This document shows positions 25,676 to 34,566 of a stretch of DNA of 64,000 nucleotides, one piece after another. The notes beneath the pieces were generated by a model. That model worked only from the letters and a program-made list of their open reading frames with translations, did not search any database and was not told the origin of the DNA. Position numbers and translations under genes: made by a program. How positions within the stretch are numbered: the first letter of the stretch is position 1; the number at the start of each line of letters is the position of its first letter. Source of the DNA: Methylomicrobium sp035916875 (lineage in GTDB: Bacteria; Pseudomonadota; Gammaproteobacteria; Methylococcales; Methylomonadaceae); NCBI RefSeq assembly GCF_035916875.1, contig NZ_JAXUHN010000076.1, positions 1 to 64,000 of the forward strand, in the 5' to 3' direction.

Positions 25676-27670
25676 ATGAAAGACGCAGTGGAAAGCACGC
25701 CCGAACCGAGGCTCTCCCGCGTGCCCGAAGTGGGCTCCGCGCCTATCGGCTCGGCCGCCGAAATGCGGCTCGCCGAGATTTGGGAATCGGCGCCCGGTTG
25801 GCGCGGCTGGCTGTCGACGGTTGACCATAAAGAAATCGGTCTGCGCTACCTTGTCACCGCCTTCATTTTTTTGCTGATGGGCGGTATCGAAGCCTTGATC
25901 ATGCGCCTGCAACTTGCGCGCCCGGAGCAGACTCTCTTGACGCCCGAGCAGTACAATCAGCTCTTCACGATGCACGGCGTGACGATGATTTTCCTGTACT
26001 CGCTGCCGGTGCTGTCCGGGTTTTCGAACTACCTATGGCCACTCATGCTGGGTTCTCGAGACATGGCGTTTCCGCGGCTGAATGCGCTTTCTTACTGGCT
26101 ATTCCTGTTTGCCGGCATCTTTCTCTACGCCAGCTTTCCCCTGGGGGAAGGACCGAATGCTGGCTGGTTCAACTATGTGCCGTTCACCGGACTGGAATTC
26201 AACACCGGGCCCAATATCGACGTCTATGCGCTCGGGATGGTGCTGCTCGGCATTTCGACCACCGTCGGCGCGATCAATTTTATCGTCACGCTATTCCGCA
26301 TGCGCGCGCCCGGCATGTCGATCGACAAGGTGCCTATCCTGGTATGGGGGACGCTGACGGCTTCGGTCGCCAACGTGTTCGCGGTTCCCTCGGCCAGTCT
26401 CGCTTTTTTTCTCTTGTGGCTGGACCGGAACGCGAGTACGCATTTCTTCGATGCGATCAACGGCGGCAAACCCATGCTGTGGCAGCACTTATTCTGGATG
26501 TTCGGCCATCCGTGGGTTTATGCGGTCGTGCTTCCCGCCATGGGAATTGTCTCCGACGCACTGCCGACTTTTTGCCGCCGTCCGCTCGTGGGTTATTCGG
26601 CCGTAGCGCTGTCGACGATGGCAACGATGCTGCTCGGTTTCGGCGTCTGGATCCACCATATGTTCGCGACCGGCCTGCCGACGCTCGCACTGTCGTTTTT
26701 CGGGGCGACCAGCATGGTGATTTCGATTCCGAGTGCGGTGGCGGTATTTGCTTGGATCGCGACGATCTGGCTCGGACGCCCGGTATTCAGCACGCCGTTT
26801 CTGTTTTTTGCGGGTTTTGTCCTCCTGTTTGTGGTCGGGGGGCTTTCCGGCGTGATGACGGCGGCGGTTCCTTTTGATTTTCAACTGAACGAAACGTACT
26901 TCGTCGTTGCTCATTTGCACTACGTTTTGCTCGGTATCAATGTATTTCCGGTGGTGGGCGGAATCTATTACTGGTTTCCGAAATTTTTCGGCCGCATGAT
27001 GAATGAAACCTGGGGAAAATGGAGCTTCTGGGTCATGTTTATCGGTTTCAATCTGGGCTTTTTTCCGATGCATCTGGCAGGCCTCTTGGGCATGCCGCGG
27101 CGGATTTATACCTATGCGCCGAACATGGGCTGGAATACCGTCAATCTGATCACATCGATCGGATCATTCATTTTTGCGTCGGGCATTCTGATCTTTTTGG
27201 TCAATTTGGTTATCAGCCTGAGGCGCGGCGCCTTGGCGGCGCAGAATCCCTGGGATGCATCCACATTGGAATGGGCAATCCCTTCTCCGCCGCCGCCCTA
27301 CAACTTCGCGGTGATCCCGTTAATCGCCAGTCGGCATCCGTTATGGGAAGACCGGCTCGATGAAGGCGAACGACGTTCCAGTCTTCTGGAAGGCTATTTA
27401 TTGATGCAAGGACGGGAAACGCTTGGTACGACGCCGCTCGATGCCAAACCGGACGTTATACTGAAGATGCCGGATGACTCCTATACGCCGTTTTTTCTGG
27501 GACTGGCTAGCACACTGGCTTTTGCCGGCTTACTGCTGGATTGGCGACAGTTTACCTTGCTAATGACGCTCGCTGCCGGTTTGGCGTTGACGGTCTGGAT
27601 GTGGCCGAGAACGAGTCTGGCTCAGCGTGTGCCGAGGCGCGAGCCCATGAGGGAGAAAAATCATGATTGA
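25676..27670 (+). CDS. ctaD: Cytochrome c oxidase subunit I lacking two canonical proton-channel residues
   Basis: 664 residues, 12 core membrane helices plus two C-terminal helices. Heme and copper ligands are all present: His100 (TMHGVTM), His278 with the cross-linking Tyr282 (FGHPWVY), His327/His328 (WIHHMFATG), and His413/His415 (VVAHLHYV). The D-channel entry residues Asp129 (RDMAFPRLN) and Asn136 are kept. However, the usual GHPEVY glutamate is Trp280, and the K-channel lysine of PTGIK is Ala356 (IPSAVAVFAW). The enzyme should reduce oxygen, but proton pumping may be altered. GGAG 9 bases before the start; overlaps ctaE by 8 bp. Confidence 0.95.
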   Translation: MKDAVESTPEPRLSRVPEVGSAPIGSAAEMRLAEIWESAPGWRGWLSTVDHKEIGLRYLVTAFIFLLMGGIEALIMRLQLARPEQTLLTPEQYNQLFTMHGVTMIFLYSLPVLSGFSNYLWPLMLGSRDMAFPRLNALSYWLFLFAGIFLYASFPLGEGPNAGWFNYVPFTGLEFNTGPNIDVYALGMVLLGISTTVGAINFIVTLFRMRAPGMSIDKVPILVWGTLTASVANVFAVPSASLAFFLLWLDRNASTHFFDAINGGKPMLWQHLFWMFGHPWVYAVVLPAMGIVSDALPTFCRRPLVGYSAVALSTMATMLLGFGVWIHHMFATGLPTLALSFFGATSMVISIPSAVAVFAWIATIWLGRPVFSTPFLFFAGFVLLFVVGGLSGVMTAAVPFDFQLNETYFVVAHLHYVLLGINVFPVVGGIYYWFPKFFGRMMNETWGKWSFWVMFIGFNLGFFPMHLAGLLGMPRRIYTYAPNMGWNTVNLITSIGSFIFASGILIFLVNLVISLRRGALAAQNPWDASTLEWAIPSPPPPYNFAVIPLIASRHPLWEDRLDEGERRSSLLEGYLLMQGRETLGTTPLDAKPDVILKMPDDSYTPFFLGLASTLAFAGLLLDWRQFTLLMTLAAGLALTVWMWPRTSLAQRVPRREPMREKNHD

Positions 27671-28259
27671 GACGACTTCGGCGGACAAACCCTTGCCGGT
27701 GGGAAGCGCAGGCAAGCGTTCGGGCGGCTGGTGGGGCATGGTGGCGCTGATCGTGACCGAAGCGTCGCTGTTCGGCTACTTGCTGTTTACCTATTTCTAT
27801 CTGGCCTCTCAAACCGAACAACATTGGCCGCCCGAAGGCTTGCCCAGTTTGCTGATTCCCGGTGTCAATACGCTGATATTGCTGACCAGCAGCCTGTTCG
27901 TTTGGGCGAGCGAATGTTATCTGCGCTTCAGACAGCCGCGCTGGAGCCTTGCGTTTATGACAATGGCGACCGTGCTGGGCGCGTGCTTCGTGCTGATACA
28001 GCTTAGCGAATGGCACAAAAAACCTTACGATATGACATCTCATCTCTATGGTTCGCTGTATTTCACGATTACTGGCTTTCACCTGCTGCACGTGCTGGTC
28101 GGGCTCGTCATTTTGATGCTGCTGCTGATCTGGATCGCGCTCGGTTATTTCGATCACAGACAGTATGCCGCGGTGACGGTCGGAGGATTGTACTGGCATT
28201 TTGTCGATATGGTCTGGCTGTTCGTATTTTCAACCCTGTATCTGTTGCCTTATCTGTAG
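27663..28259 (+). CDS. ctaE: Cytochrome c oxidase subunit III
   Basis: 198 residues with five membrane helices, the short form typical of caa3-type oxidases. GWWGMVALIVTEASLFGYLL is the conserved first helix, and GFHLLHVLVGL and YWHFVDMVWLFVF are the family hallmarks near the end. It overlaps the end of ctaD by 8 bp, indicating translational coupling, and is followed 8 bp later by the small membrane gene. Structural subunit that stabilises subunit I and its proton uptake. Confidence 0.93.
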   Translation: MIETTSADKPLPVGSAGKRSGGWWGMVALIVTEASLFGYLLFTYFYLASQTEQHWPPEGLPSLLIPGVNTLILLTSSLFVWASECYLRFRQPRWSLAFMTMATVLGACFVLIQLSEWHKKPYDMTSHLYGSLYFTITGFHLLHVLVGLVILMLLLIWIALGYFDHRQYAAVTVGGLYWHFVDMVWLFVFSTLYLLPYL

Positions 28260-28267
28260 TAGAAGCT

Positions 28268-28720
28268 ATGAGTCCAGTGCCAGAATTCGATCCGTCAATC
28301 GCCCCAACAGATGTCCGCCGCGGCCGGTTCGGCGCGATGCGCACCCTGCTGGGGTTGTTCGGCGCTCCGTCCGCGTGGCTGGCGCAACTGATGTTGAGCG
28401 AGCCGCTTGTCGCGCATGCCTGTTATCCCTATCAGGCGCCGTTATCCAAGCCGATCTGGGAAGGATTGCCTGGCGTATTGGCAGCAGTCAGTCTCATTTG
28501 CCTCGTCGTCGCGCTGCTGTCGGGGTTCGTTGCCTGGGACTCGTGGCGGCTGATAGCGCGCCGGCCGTCCGAGGCCGTGGGCTTTTCCGTCGAGTCGAAC
28601 AAGAACCGGAGCCGCTTTTTAGTTAAGCTTAGCCTGATGTCGAGCTTTATTTTCCTCATTGCGGTTGTCTTTAACGCGTGCGCCCTGCTCTTCGTACCGC
28701 TTTGCAGTTCATGGTACTAG
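28268..28720 (+). CDS. Small membrane protein of the oxidase operon
   Basis: 150 residues from the ATG at 28268; the frame is open further upstream, but only inside ctaE. Three membrane segments are visible: MRTLLGLFGAPSAWLAQLML, GVLAAVSLICLVVALLSGFV and LMSSFIFLIAVVFNACALLF, with a Cys (HACYPYQ) between the first two. It sits between ctaE and the triheme cytochrome (8 bp and 4 bp gaps). Similar small proteins accompany caa3-type oxidases without an assigned role; an assembly or accessory function is likely by position. Confidence 0.75.
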   Translation: MSPVPEFDPSIAPTDVRRGRFGAMRTLLGLFGAPSAWLAQLMLSEPLVAHACYPYQAPLSKPIWEGLPGVLAAVSLICLVVALLSGFVAWDSWRLIARRPSEAVGFSVESNKNRSRFLVKLSLMSSFIFLIAVVFNACALLFVPLCSSWY

Positions 28721-28724
28721 CGTC

Positions 28725-30029
28725 ATGCCATTCAAATCACGTCTCATCACTTCGTTAAAATGGGCGGCAACCGTTGCCGGAACGACGCTGTTCTACGGCG
28801 TTGCCATGGCGTCGCCGGCCGATTCCTCGAACATCAGCCGAGGCGCCTATTTGGCCAGGGCAGGAGACTGTATCGCCTGTCATACGGCCGGACCGAAAGA
28901 GGCGCCGTTTGCCGGAGGACTGCCGATCAATTCGCCTTTCGGCATCATTTATTCGACGAATATTACGCCGAACCCTATTCATGGCATCGGCAAGTATACT
29001 TTGGACGATTTCATGCGCGCCGTCCGCAACGGCATTGCCAAGGATGGCAGGCGCCTCTATCCCGCGATGCCTTATCCGTCGTTCACGGCGATTACCGACG
29101 AGGACATGCGGGCCCTTTACGACTATTTCATGCATGAAGTGGCGCCGGTCAATCACAATCCGCCGGAAACCCGGCTGCCCTTCCCGTTCAACATACGTTT
29201 CAGTCTGTTTTTCTGGGATTTGGCTTTCGTTAAGCACGAGCGCTTCAAACCGCTGGATGATCGCGATGCAGAGTGGAATCGCGGCGCCTATCTGGTGCAA
29301 TCGCTCGGCCATTGCGGCGCCTGCCATACTCCGCGCGGACTTGCCTTCCAGGAAACTGCCTATTCGGAAGCATCGCCCAAGTATTTAAGCGGGGCTTTGG
29401 TGGACAACTGGTTCGCGGCGAACCTGAGAGGGGATCCTGCTTCCGGCTTGGAACGATGGCAGGAAGCCGACATAGCACGCTTCCTGAAAACCGGACACGG
29501 CGCGGGGATTGCCGCATTTGGCAGCATGACCGATGTGATCGAAAACAGCATGCAATATTTGCGTGATGACGATTTGCAAGCGATCGCTCATTACCTAAAG
29601 TGGCTGTCCGCGCACGGCGAAAAAGCGTCCTATCAGCCCGATAAACCGGATGTTGCCGTCAAGCAGTCGGCCTTGGTGAGCGGAGCCGTCGAGCGTCCCG
29701 GAGCGGGGCTCTATGAATCACACTGTGCGAAATGCCACCGGATAACCGGCGATGGCGAACCCGACAAGTTTCCGAAACTCGCCGGCAATTCTATCGTTCT
29801 TGCCGAAAACGCGACGTCGCTGATCAGGCTGCTACTCGAGGGCGGCAAGACTGCGGAGAAGGGCGCCGGCCTAAAGCCGCATAAAATGCCGAGTTTCGCA
29901 AAAAAATTCACCGACCGGCAGATCGCCGAGGTGCTGAGTTTTATTCGTAACACCTGGGGCAATACCGCCTCTCCGGTCACGGAACGTCAGGTGGCTTCGT
30001 TGCGAAGCGCGCTACGGAAGAGCCCCTGA
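28725..30029 (+). CDS. Triheme cytochrome c (alcohol/gluconate dehydrogenase cytochrome-subunit type)
   Basis: 434 residues from the ATG at 28725, four bases after the previous stop. Signal peptide to about residue 30. Three c-heme sites: DCIACH (49-53), HCGACH (197-201) and HCAKCH (334-338), each in a separate cytochrome domain with downstream Met ligand candidates (PAMPYPSF, KMPSFAKKF). This three-domain layout is that of the cytochrome subunit of membrane alcohol and sugar-acid dehydrogenases, which passes electrons to quinone or an oxidase. No dehydrogenase partner is adjacent, and here it is the last gene of the oxidase operon, so it is likely an electron donor to subunit II. Confidence 0.88.
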   Translation: MPFKSRLITSLKWAATVAGTTLFYGVAMASPADSSNISRGAYLARAGDCIACHTAGPKEAPFAGGLPINSPFGIIYSTNITPNPIHGIGKYTLDDFMRAVRNGIAKDGRRLYPAMPYPSFTAITDEDMRALYDYFMHEVAPVNHNPPETRLPFPFNIRFSLFFWDLAFVKHERFKPLDDRDAEWNRGAYLVQSLGHCGACHTPRGLAFQETAYSEASPKYLSGALVDNWFAANLRGDPASGLERWQEADIARFLKTGHGAGIAAFGSMTDVIENSMQYLRDDDLQAIAHYLKWLSAHGEKASYQPDKPDVAVKQSALVSGAVERPGAGLYESHCAKCHRITGDGEPDKFPKLAGNSIVLAENATSLIRLLLEGGKTAEKGAGLKPHKMPSFAKKFTDRQIAEVLSFIRNTWGNTASPVTERQVASLRSALRKSP

Positions 30030-30044
30030 AACGGTCTCGCGGGT

Positions 30045-30875
30045 TTATAAGCCGGGTCTTTTTTCTACCGGTAGGCGGGTGTCCACAGCCGATGGCGATT
30101 GCCGCAGCTCCTGTTGAATCACGATCAATATGCCGGCGATACCCATCATCGCTCCTTGTGTCCAGAGAATCAAACCGCCGATCTGTTGGTCGGCGATCGA
30201 GCTGATGCCGGCGAAAGCCCGTCCGCATAAGGTATAAATCGGATACAGCTCCCGCACCGTAAAAAAGATGATGGCGCCGATCAGAATTTGCGGCGGAATG
30301 ACGGCCAGCATCATTGCGATACGGCAGCCGGCAGATCTCCCGGCCTTTGAATTCAGTACGGCTCCCCAAAACATCAGGCCGTTCAGCGCCATGCTCCAGT
30401 TCATCAGCCGATATAAGCGCCAGTCGAGCATCGCGATGAAGTGTACGGACGGCAGTAGCCAAAAAACGATCAAACCCGCAAACATCAACACGGCCGCGAC
30501 AGGATGAAACAGCAGCTTAACAAGGGCTTGAGCCGGTAGCCAGTGAGAAAGCCCGACAATCAACCGTTTCCCGGTGATGGGTAAACCGGCGAACAGGGTG
30601 TCTTTCGGTCCGGCCAGTACGATTAAAAACGGCCCGATATGGTGAAGCACGGCATTTTGCAGTTGATGGACGAAAAATTCATGCTCGGCGAAATAGTCCG
30701 CTTGGGTCTGGGTAACGGCGTACATCGATAACAGGCCAACCCCAAAGGCTATTTTTTGCGGCAAAGACTGCTTAATTTTTCGGCATCCCCTGACAAATAG
30801 ACTTGCCGTCAGGATAGTGACGAACAGGATGCTCGCCGATGCTTCCCAAGGGATGAGCCACTGTAGCCACATCAT
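30045..30875 (-). CDS. ctaG: CtaG-type (caa3_CtaG) oxidase assembly protein
   Basis: 276 residues, about seven membrane helices. The pattern FFVHQLQNAVLHHIGPFLIV and the later MNWSMALNGLMFW are characteristic of the caa3_CtaG family, which assists assembly of cytochrome caa3 oxidase, probably in copper delivery. Several His residues in the second to third helices fit a metal role. Last gene of the minus-strand set pirin-sco-ctaG (55 bp from sco), convergent with the oxidase operon, with 15 bp between stops. Confidence 0.88.
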   Translation of the reverse strand: MMWLQWLIPWEASASILFVTILTASLFVRGCRKIKQSLPQKIAFGVGLLSMYAVTQTQADYFAEHEFFVHQLQNAVLHHIGPFLIVLAGPKDTLFAGLPITGKRLIVGLSHWLPAQALVKLLFHPVAAVLMFAGLIVFWLLPSVHFIAMLDWRLYRLMNWSMALNGLMFWGAVLNSKAGRSAGCRIAMMLAVIPPQILIGAIIFFTVRELYPIYTLCGRAFAGISSIADQQIGGLILWTQGAMMGIAGILIVIQQELRQSPSAVDTRLPVEKRPGL

Positions 30876-30930
30876 GGGTTTTCCCCATTTCTAACGCAGG
30901 TTTGACACAGGCTGTGGGCCGGCATGAAAG

Positions 30931-31545
30931 TCATCCTGCCGAATTCAGCAGAGGCAGCACAGCGTTTGCCACCGCTTCGTTTGAATCTTCCGGCCTTATC
31001 AGCAGGCGGGCGCGCCCCTCAGGATCAAAAACATAGACGGCGACACTGTGGACGATATCGTCGGAATCCGATTTGCCGGGGCGATAAGCGATCCGGTAGC
31101 GTTTCACGAGACCTTCGATTTCGTCTTCGTTGCCGGTCAGGCCGATCGCATGGACAGGATCGAATGTTGTCGCATAGCGGTGCAAAATCTCAGGCGTATC
31201 GCGATCGGGATTCAACGTCACGAATAGAATACGGACGTCTTTCGCCTTATCGCCGAGATGCGGCAACAGTGCCGCCAAGCGGGACATGGCCGTTGGGCAT
31301 TCGTCATGACAATGAGTGAAGCCGAAGAATAAGAAAACAACGTAGCCTCGGTAGGTAAAATTTGTGACCGCTTGGCCGGTGTCGGACTTCAGCGAGAATT
31401 GCAGATTCGGCAGATGGCCGCTGATATCGTGCAACCGTCCCTGCTTTGGTAAATCGCATCCGGCCGCCATCAACCCGGCCAAGGCCGCGAAAAGCAGGGC
31501 GCGTACAAGGACCGGCCCTGGATTGCCGAACTGCCTTGTAAACAT
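30931..31545 (-). CDS. SCO1/SenC-family copper chaperone lipoprotein
   Basis: 204 residues. N-terminal lipoprotein signal with lipobox MAAGC (about Cys30). Thioredoxin-fold domain with the copper-binding CxxxC in FTHCHDECPTAM and the distal ligand His in DIVHSVAVYVF, so the three metal ligands are present. SCO proteins insert copper or reduce the CuA site of oxidase subunit II in the periplasm. It lies between pirin and ctaG, opposite the oxidase operon, which fits this job. Confidence 0.93.
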   Translation of the reverse strand: MFTRQFGNPGPVLVRALLFAALAGLMAAGCDLPKQGRLHDISGHLPNLQFSLKSDTGQAVTNFTYRGYVVFLFFGFTHCHDECPTAMSRLAALLPHLGDKAKDVRILFVTLNPDRDTPEILHRYATTFDPVHAIGLTGNEDEIEGLVKRYRIAYRPGKSDSDDIVHSVAVYVFDPEGRARLLIRPEDSNEAVANAVLPLLNSAG

Positions 31546-31567
31546 GTTATCGGGTCATTTTCGGATG

Positions 31568-32413
31568 CTAGCGGTAGTTGAAATCGGCCATGGCCTGCCT
31601 GATTTCCGCCTGCGTATTCATCACGAATGGGCCGTAGCCGGCAATCGGCTCGTTGATCGGTTCCCCGCTCATGATCAGCAAAGTCGAATCCTTGCGGGCA
31701 GTCAGCGCAATCGTTTCGCCTTTTCGATCGAACAGCGCCACTTCCGTATCGTTCAAGGTAGCGGTGCGATTGATTTCCACGCAGCCCTTCAACGCGAACA
31801 CTATCGTTGTATGCGTTTCGGGCAGATCGAATGCGAGCGTTTGTTCGACGGCCAGACGCAAATCCCATAAATCGATCGGCGTGTAGGTACGCGCCGGCCC
31901 TTTCACGTCATGATAAGCGCCCGCGATCACCCGGATAAGGCTGCCGTGTTGATCCGGCTTTATCGACGGAATATCCGCCTTCAGAATCGACTGATAGCGG
32001 GGGTTCTCCATCTTGAATTTCGCGGGTAAATTCACCCAAAGCTGTACCGCTTCAAAGACTCCGCCTTGTCGGGTAAAGGCGGCCGAGTGCATTTCTTCAT
32101 GCAAGAGGCCTTTCGCGGCGGTCATCCACTGCACGTCGCCGGGACCGATAAAGCCGCCATTGCCTGCCGTATCGTGGTGTTCTACTTCGCCCTGATAGAG
32201 AATCGTGACGGTTTCAAAACCCCGATGCGGATGGAAGCCTACGCCTCTTGGCTTCGATGCGGGCGTAAACTCGGCGGGGCCGGCATAATCCAGCAACAGG
32301 AAGGGACTGACTTCGGCGTCGGGCGTATTATAGGAAAACAGCGTACGGACCGGAAAACCGTCACCGACCCAATGAGATTGCCCTTTGCGAACAATTCGAT
32401 GTAATTGTTTCAT
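31568..32413 (-). CDS. Pirin-family cupin protein
   Basis: 281 residues, soluble, two cupin domains. The N-terminal domain carries the pirin metal site: GVGFHPHRGFETVTIL, EVEHHDTAGN and a downstream MTAAKGLLHEEM glutamate. Family members bind Fe(II) or other metals; some are quercetin dioxygenases or redox-sensing regulators, so the physiological role is open. Likely first gene of the minus-strand transcript reading into sco (22-bp gap) and ctaG. Confidence 0.9.
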   Translation of the reverse strand: MKQLHRIVRKGQSHWVGDGFPVRTLFSYNTPDAEVSPFLLLDYAGPAEFTPASKPRGVGFHPHRGFETVTILYQGEVEHHDTAGNGGFIGPGDVQWMTAAKGLLHEEMHSAAFTRQGGVFEAVQLWVNLPAKFKMENPRYQSILKADIPSIKPDQHGSLIRVIAGAYHDVKGPARTYTPIDLWDLRLAVEQTLAFDLPETHTTIVFALKGCVEINRTATLNDTEVALFDRKGETIALTARKDSTLLIMSGEPINEPIAGYGPFVMNTQAEIRQAMADFNYR

Positions 32414-32641
32414 GAGAGTGATCCTGCTTTAAAAAAACGGGACTTATAAAAGACGTTGCAAGCATCTTCAATAAAATTTATCAAGTTTTATCTCGGATTA
32501 GCCGACGATTGGGTAAGTTCCAATGAGCTGATTGACGCTATATCGGTATTTATACGAATTGAATGTCAAAGATAAAGTAGTATAGCGGCTCGTCCGGATG
32601 TTCCAAAAATTAATAATAAATATGCTGTTGGGAGAAATCGG

Positions 32642-33815
32642 ATGAGATCGTTATATCGATGCTTTACAAACGTCTTTTTGACCTTGCTCGCATTTTCGGC
32701 CTGGGCAGACGACAAGATTAACGTAATGACGCTGAACCAGTATTTAGGAGCCGATTTAGCCCCTATCATATCAACGACGAATCCCGTCGCTTTCAATCAG
32801 GGTTTGGTTGCGGTCCTGAAGCAGGCCGCAAAAAGCGATTTTCGCTCGCGAGCCCGAGCCACGGCGATTGTGAAGCGGTCGCCCGATGTTCTCGCTTTAC
32901 AGGAAGTATGGGAATTGCGTTGTCAGGATTTTAATCCGAATGATAATGATGGATGCGAGCTATCCGCAGATAGCCGATGCTTTCACCAGATCATCTGGAT
33001 TTGACGTTGACGGCTTTGAAAAAGAATGGCGTCAAATACAAAAAGGCCGCTTCGGTCAAAAATCTTGATCTGGAAAAAATCAAATTTTCAGAAAATTTGC
33101 CTCCAGGTATCCCTTTTGTTGTTGATAAAGCGACTGTATTCTTGGTTGCAGTCGACCGGGATGCCATCCTGGTCCGTGAAGGCATCGATGCCATGCCTGT
33201 TGATTTCCAATGTCAACTTCCTTCGGTTGACGGCTGTAACTATCAAACCGCTGCCGAAGCGCAATTGCCGGAGCCGATCAGGTCGTTACGGATTGAAAGA
33301 GGTTTTATCGCAATCGATGCAAAGATTGCGGGCAAGGCTTACCGTATATTCAATACGCATCTGGAAGTGAAGGGGAAGATTTGAAGCCGCCATTCCCACC
33401 ATTTGCTTACTATCGAGCAGCCCAGGCTGACGAATTGACACAGGTGATTGGTTTTTCAGCAATGGCGGACAGAAAAACCCTATTGCTTGGCGATATGAAT
33501 TCCTCGCCGGCGCAGGGAGACCCGACCCCAGAGATCATCACCCCTTACAAACAATTTACCGCAGCCCAATACGTCGATATTTGGGATTTGCGGCCTGGGA
33601 ATGTGCCGGGCTACACTTGCTGCCAGGACGAGAATTTACAAAACCGCAAACCTTCCCTCGAAGAGCGTATCGATATGATTTTTGCGGTCGACGATCCTGA
33701 AAATACCAAAAAAATCCGGGTTATCGGCGATAATGCGTCAACGAAGACCGATCCCGGCCATGGATTCTTGTGGTTTTCCGATCATGCCTCTGTCTCCGCT
33801 ACATTACAGTTCTGA
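32642..33815 (+). pseudogene. Secreted endonuclease/exonuclease/phosphatase-family protein, two frameshifts
   Basis: Three consecutive frames together spell one EEP-fold protein. Frame 1 (32642-about 32975) has a signal peptide, INVMTLNQYLGAD and the metal Glu in LALQEVWE. Frame 2 (about 32977-33375) has YRIFNTHLEV. Frame 3 (about 33378-33815) has LLLGDMNSSP and the closing FSDHASVSATLQF. All catalytic motifs survive, but the frame changes near 32975 and again at a GGGG run near 33374. It is either a recently dead gene or two sequencing errors. Intact relatives are exported DNase- or sphingomyelinase-like phosphodiesterases. GGAG precedes the start. Confidence 0.7.
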
Positions 33816-33875
33816 AGCGAAATGTTTTCATGAACGGCATTTAGGCGGTCGCAATACGGCCAGATAGAATGAAGG

Positions 33876-33905
33876 GGTTGCGGAAGGATTGCGCCTTCCG
33901 CAACC
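33876..33905. terminator. Strong hairpin after the EEP gene
   Basis: Perfect 12-bp arms GGTTGCGGAAGG and CCTTCCGCAACC with loop ATTGCG. A wider inverted pair, GCAATACGG (33851-33859) and CCGTATTGC (33927-33935), encloses it. No T-run, so it may be a REP-like element as well as a terminator. Confidence 0.5.
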
Positions 33906-34089
33906 TGTCGCGGAAGGTTCGGCGGTCCGTATTGCCTACGTTGCGCCCGATTACTGATTCAATGTAACTTCCAGAAAAAATTCACGAGAAGAAAATGGAT
34001 ATTTTAGCCAATATTCCAACGGCTACCCATGTCATTTACATCTTTGCCGTTTATCATGATTTCCGCTTTCGCGGGCATTTGATTTTTCT

Positions 34090-34422
34090 TCATTGCCCGT
34101 AATAACCGCCGTACGGATAGCCTTGCCGCTGGCGATTTTGCTCATATCGTCTTTCCCTGTAATTATCATCGTCGCCGTCATCATCGTCATGATGGCCGCG
34201 GTAGCCTTGTCCATAGTTATCCTGCCCGTAGTAACCTTGCTGTCCGGACCTGTTTGGATAATTCTGTCCATAAGGCAGGTTGGCATAGCCGCGGTTGTAT
34301 GGCCTGTTTTCACCGTAAACTGTATCGTAGGGATAATAGGCGGGCGCATAGCAGCCGGTTAAGGCCGGGAGCAAAAATAAGATCGAGACAAGTCTCCGGT
34401 ATTTTGGAATTTTGCGTTTCAT
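34090..34422 (-). CDS. Tyr/Gly/Asp-rich lipoprotein
   Basis: 110 residues. Lipoprotein signal with lipobox LTGC (Cys24). The mature part is low-complexity: Tyr, Gly, Asn, Gln and Pro repeats (YAPAYYPYD, YGQDNYGQGY), then an acidic stretch GHHDDDDGDDD and an Arg-rich tail. Such sequences are disordered and may bind cations or the cell wall. GGAG lies 8 bases before the ATG. No family recognised. Confidence 0.7.
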   Translation of the reverse strand: MKRKIPKYRRLVSILFLLPALTGCYAPAYYPYDTVYGENRPYNRGYANLPYGQNYPNRSGQQGYYGQDNYGQGYRGHHDDDDGDDDNYRERRYEQNRQRQGYPYGGYYGQ

Positions 34423-34566
34423 ATAGGCTCTCCGCTATGATTTACGAGTATCCTATGCTGCGTCCCCTTAATTTTTGCTGAACGGCTTTTCTTAAATCAA
34501 GGAGCCGGTTTTTATGGGCGGCTGGGCTTTGTTCAGTGGTTGAGGGCTTTTATACTCGGACATACC

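Noticed and set aside
26489..27073. 194-residue antisense frame in ctaD
   Set aside because: Arg/His/Gln-rich shadow of a strongly supported membrane protein gene.
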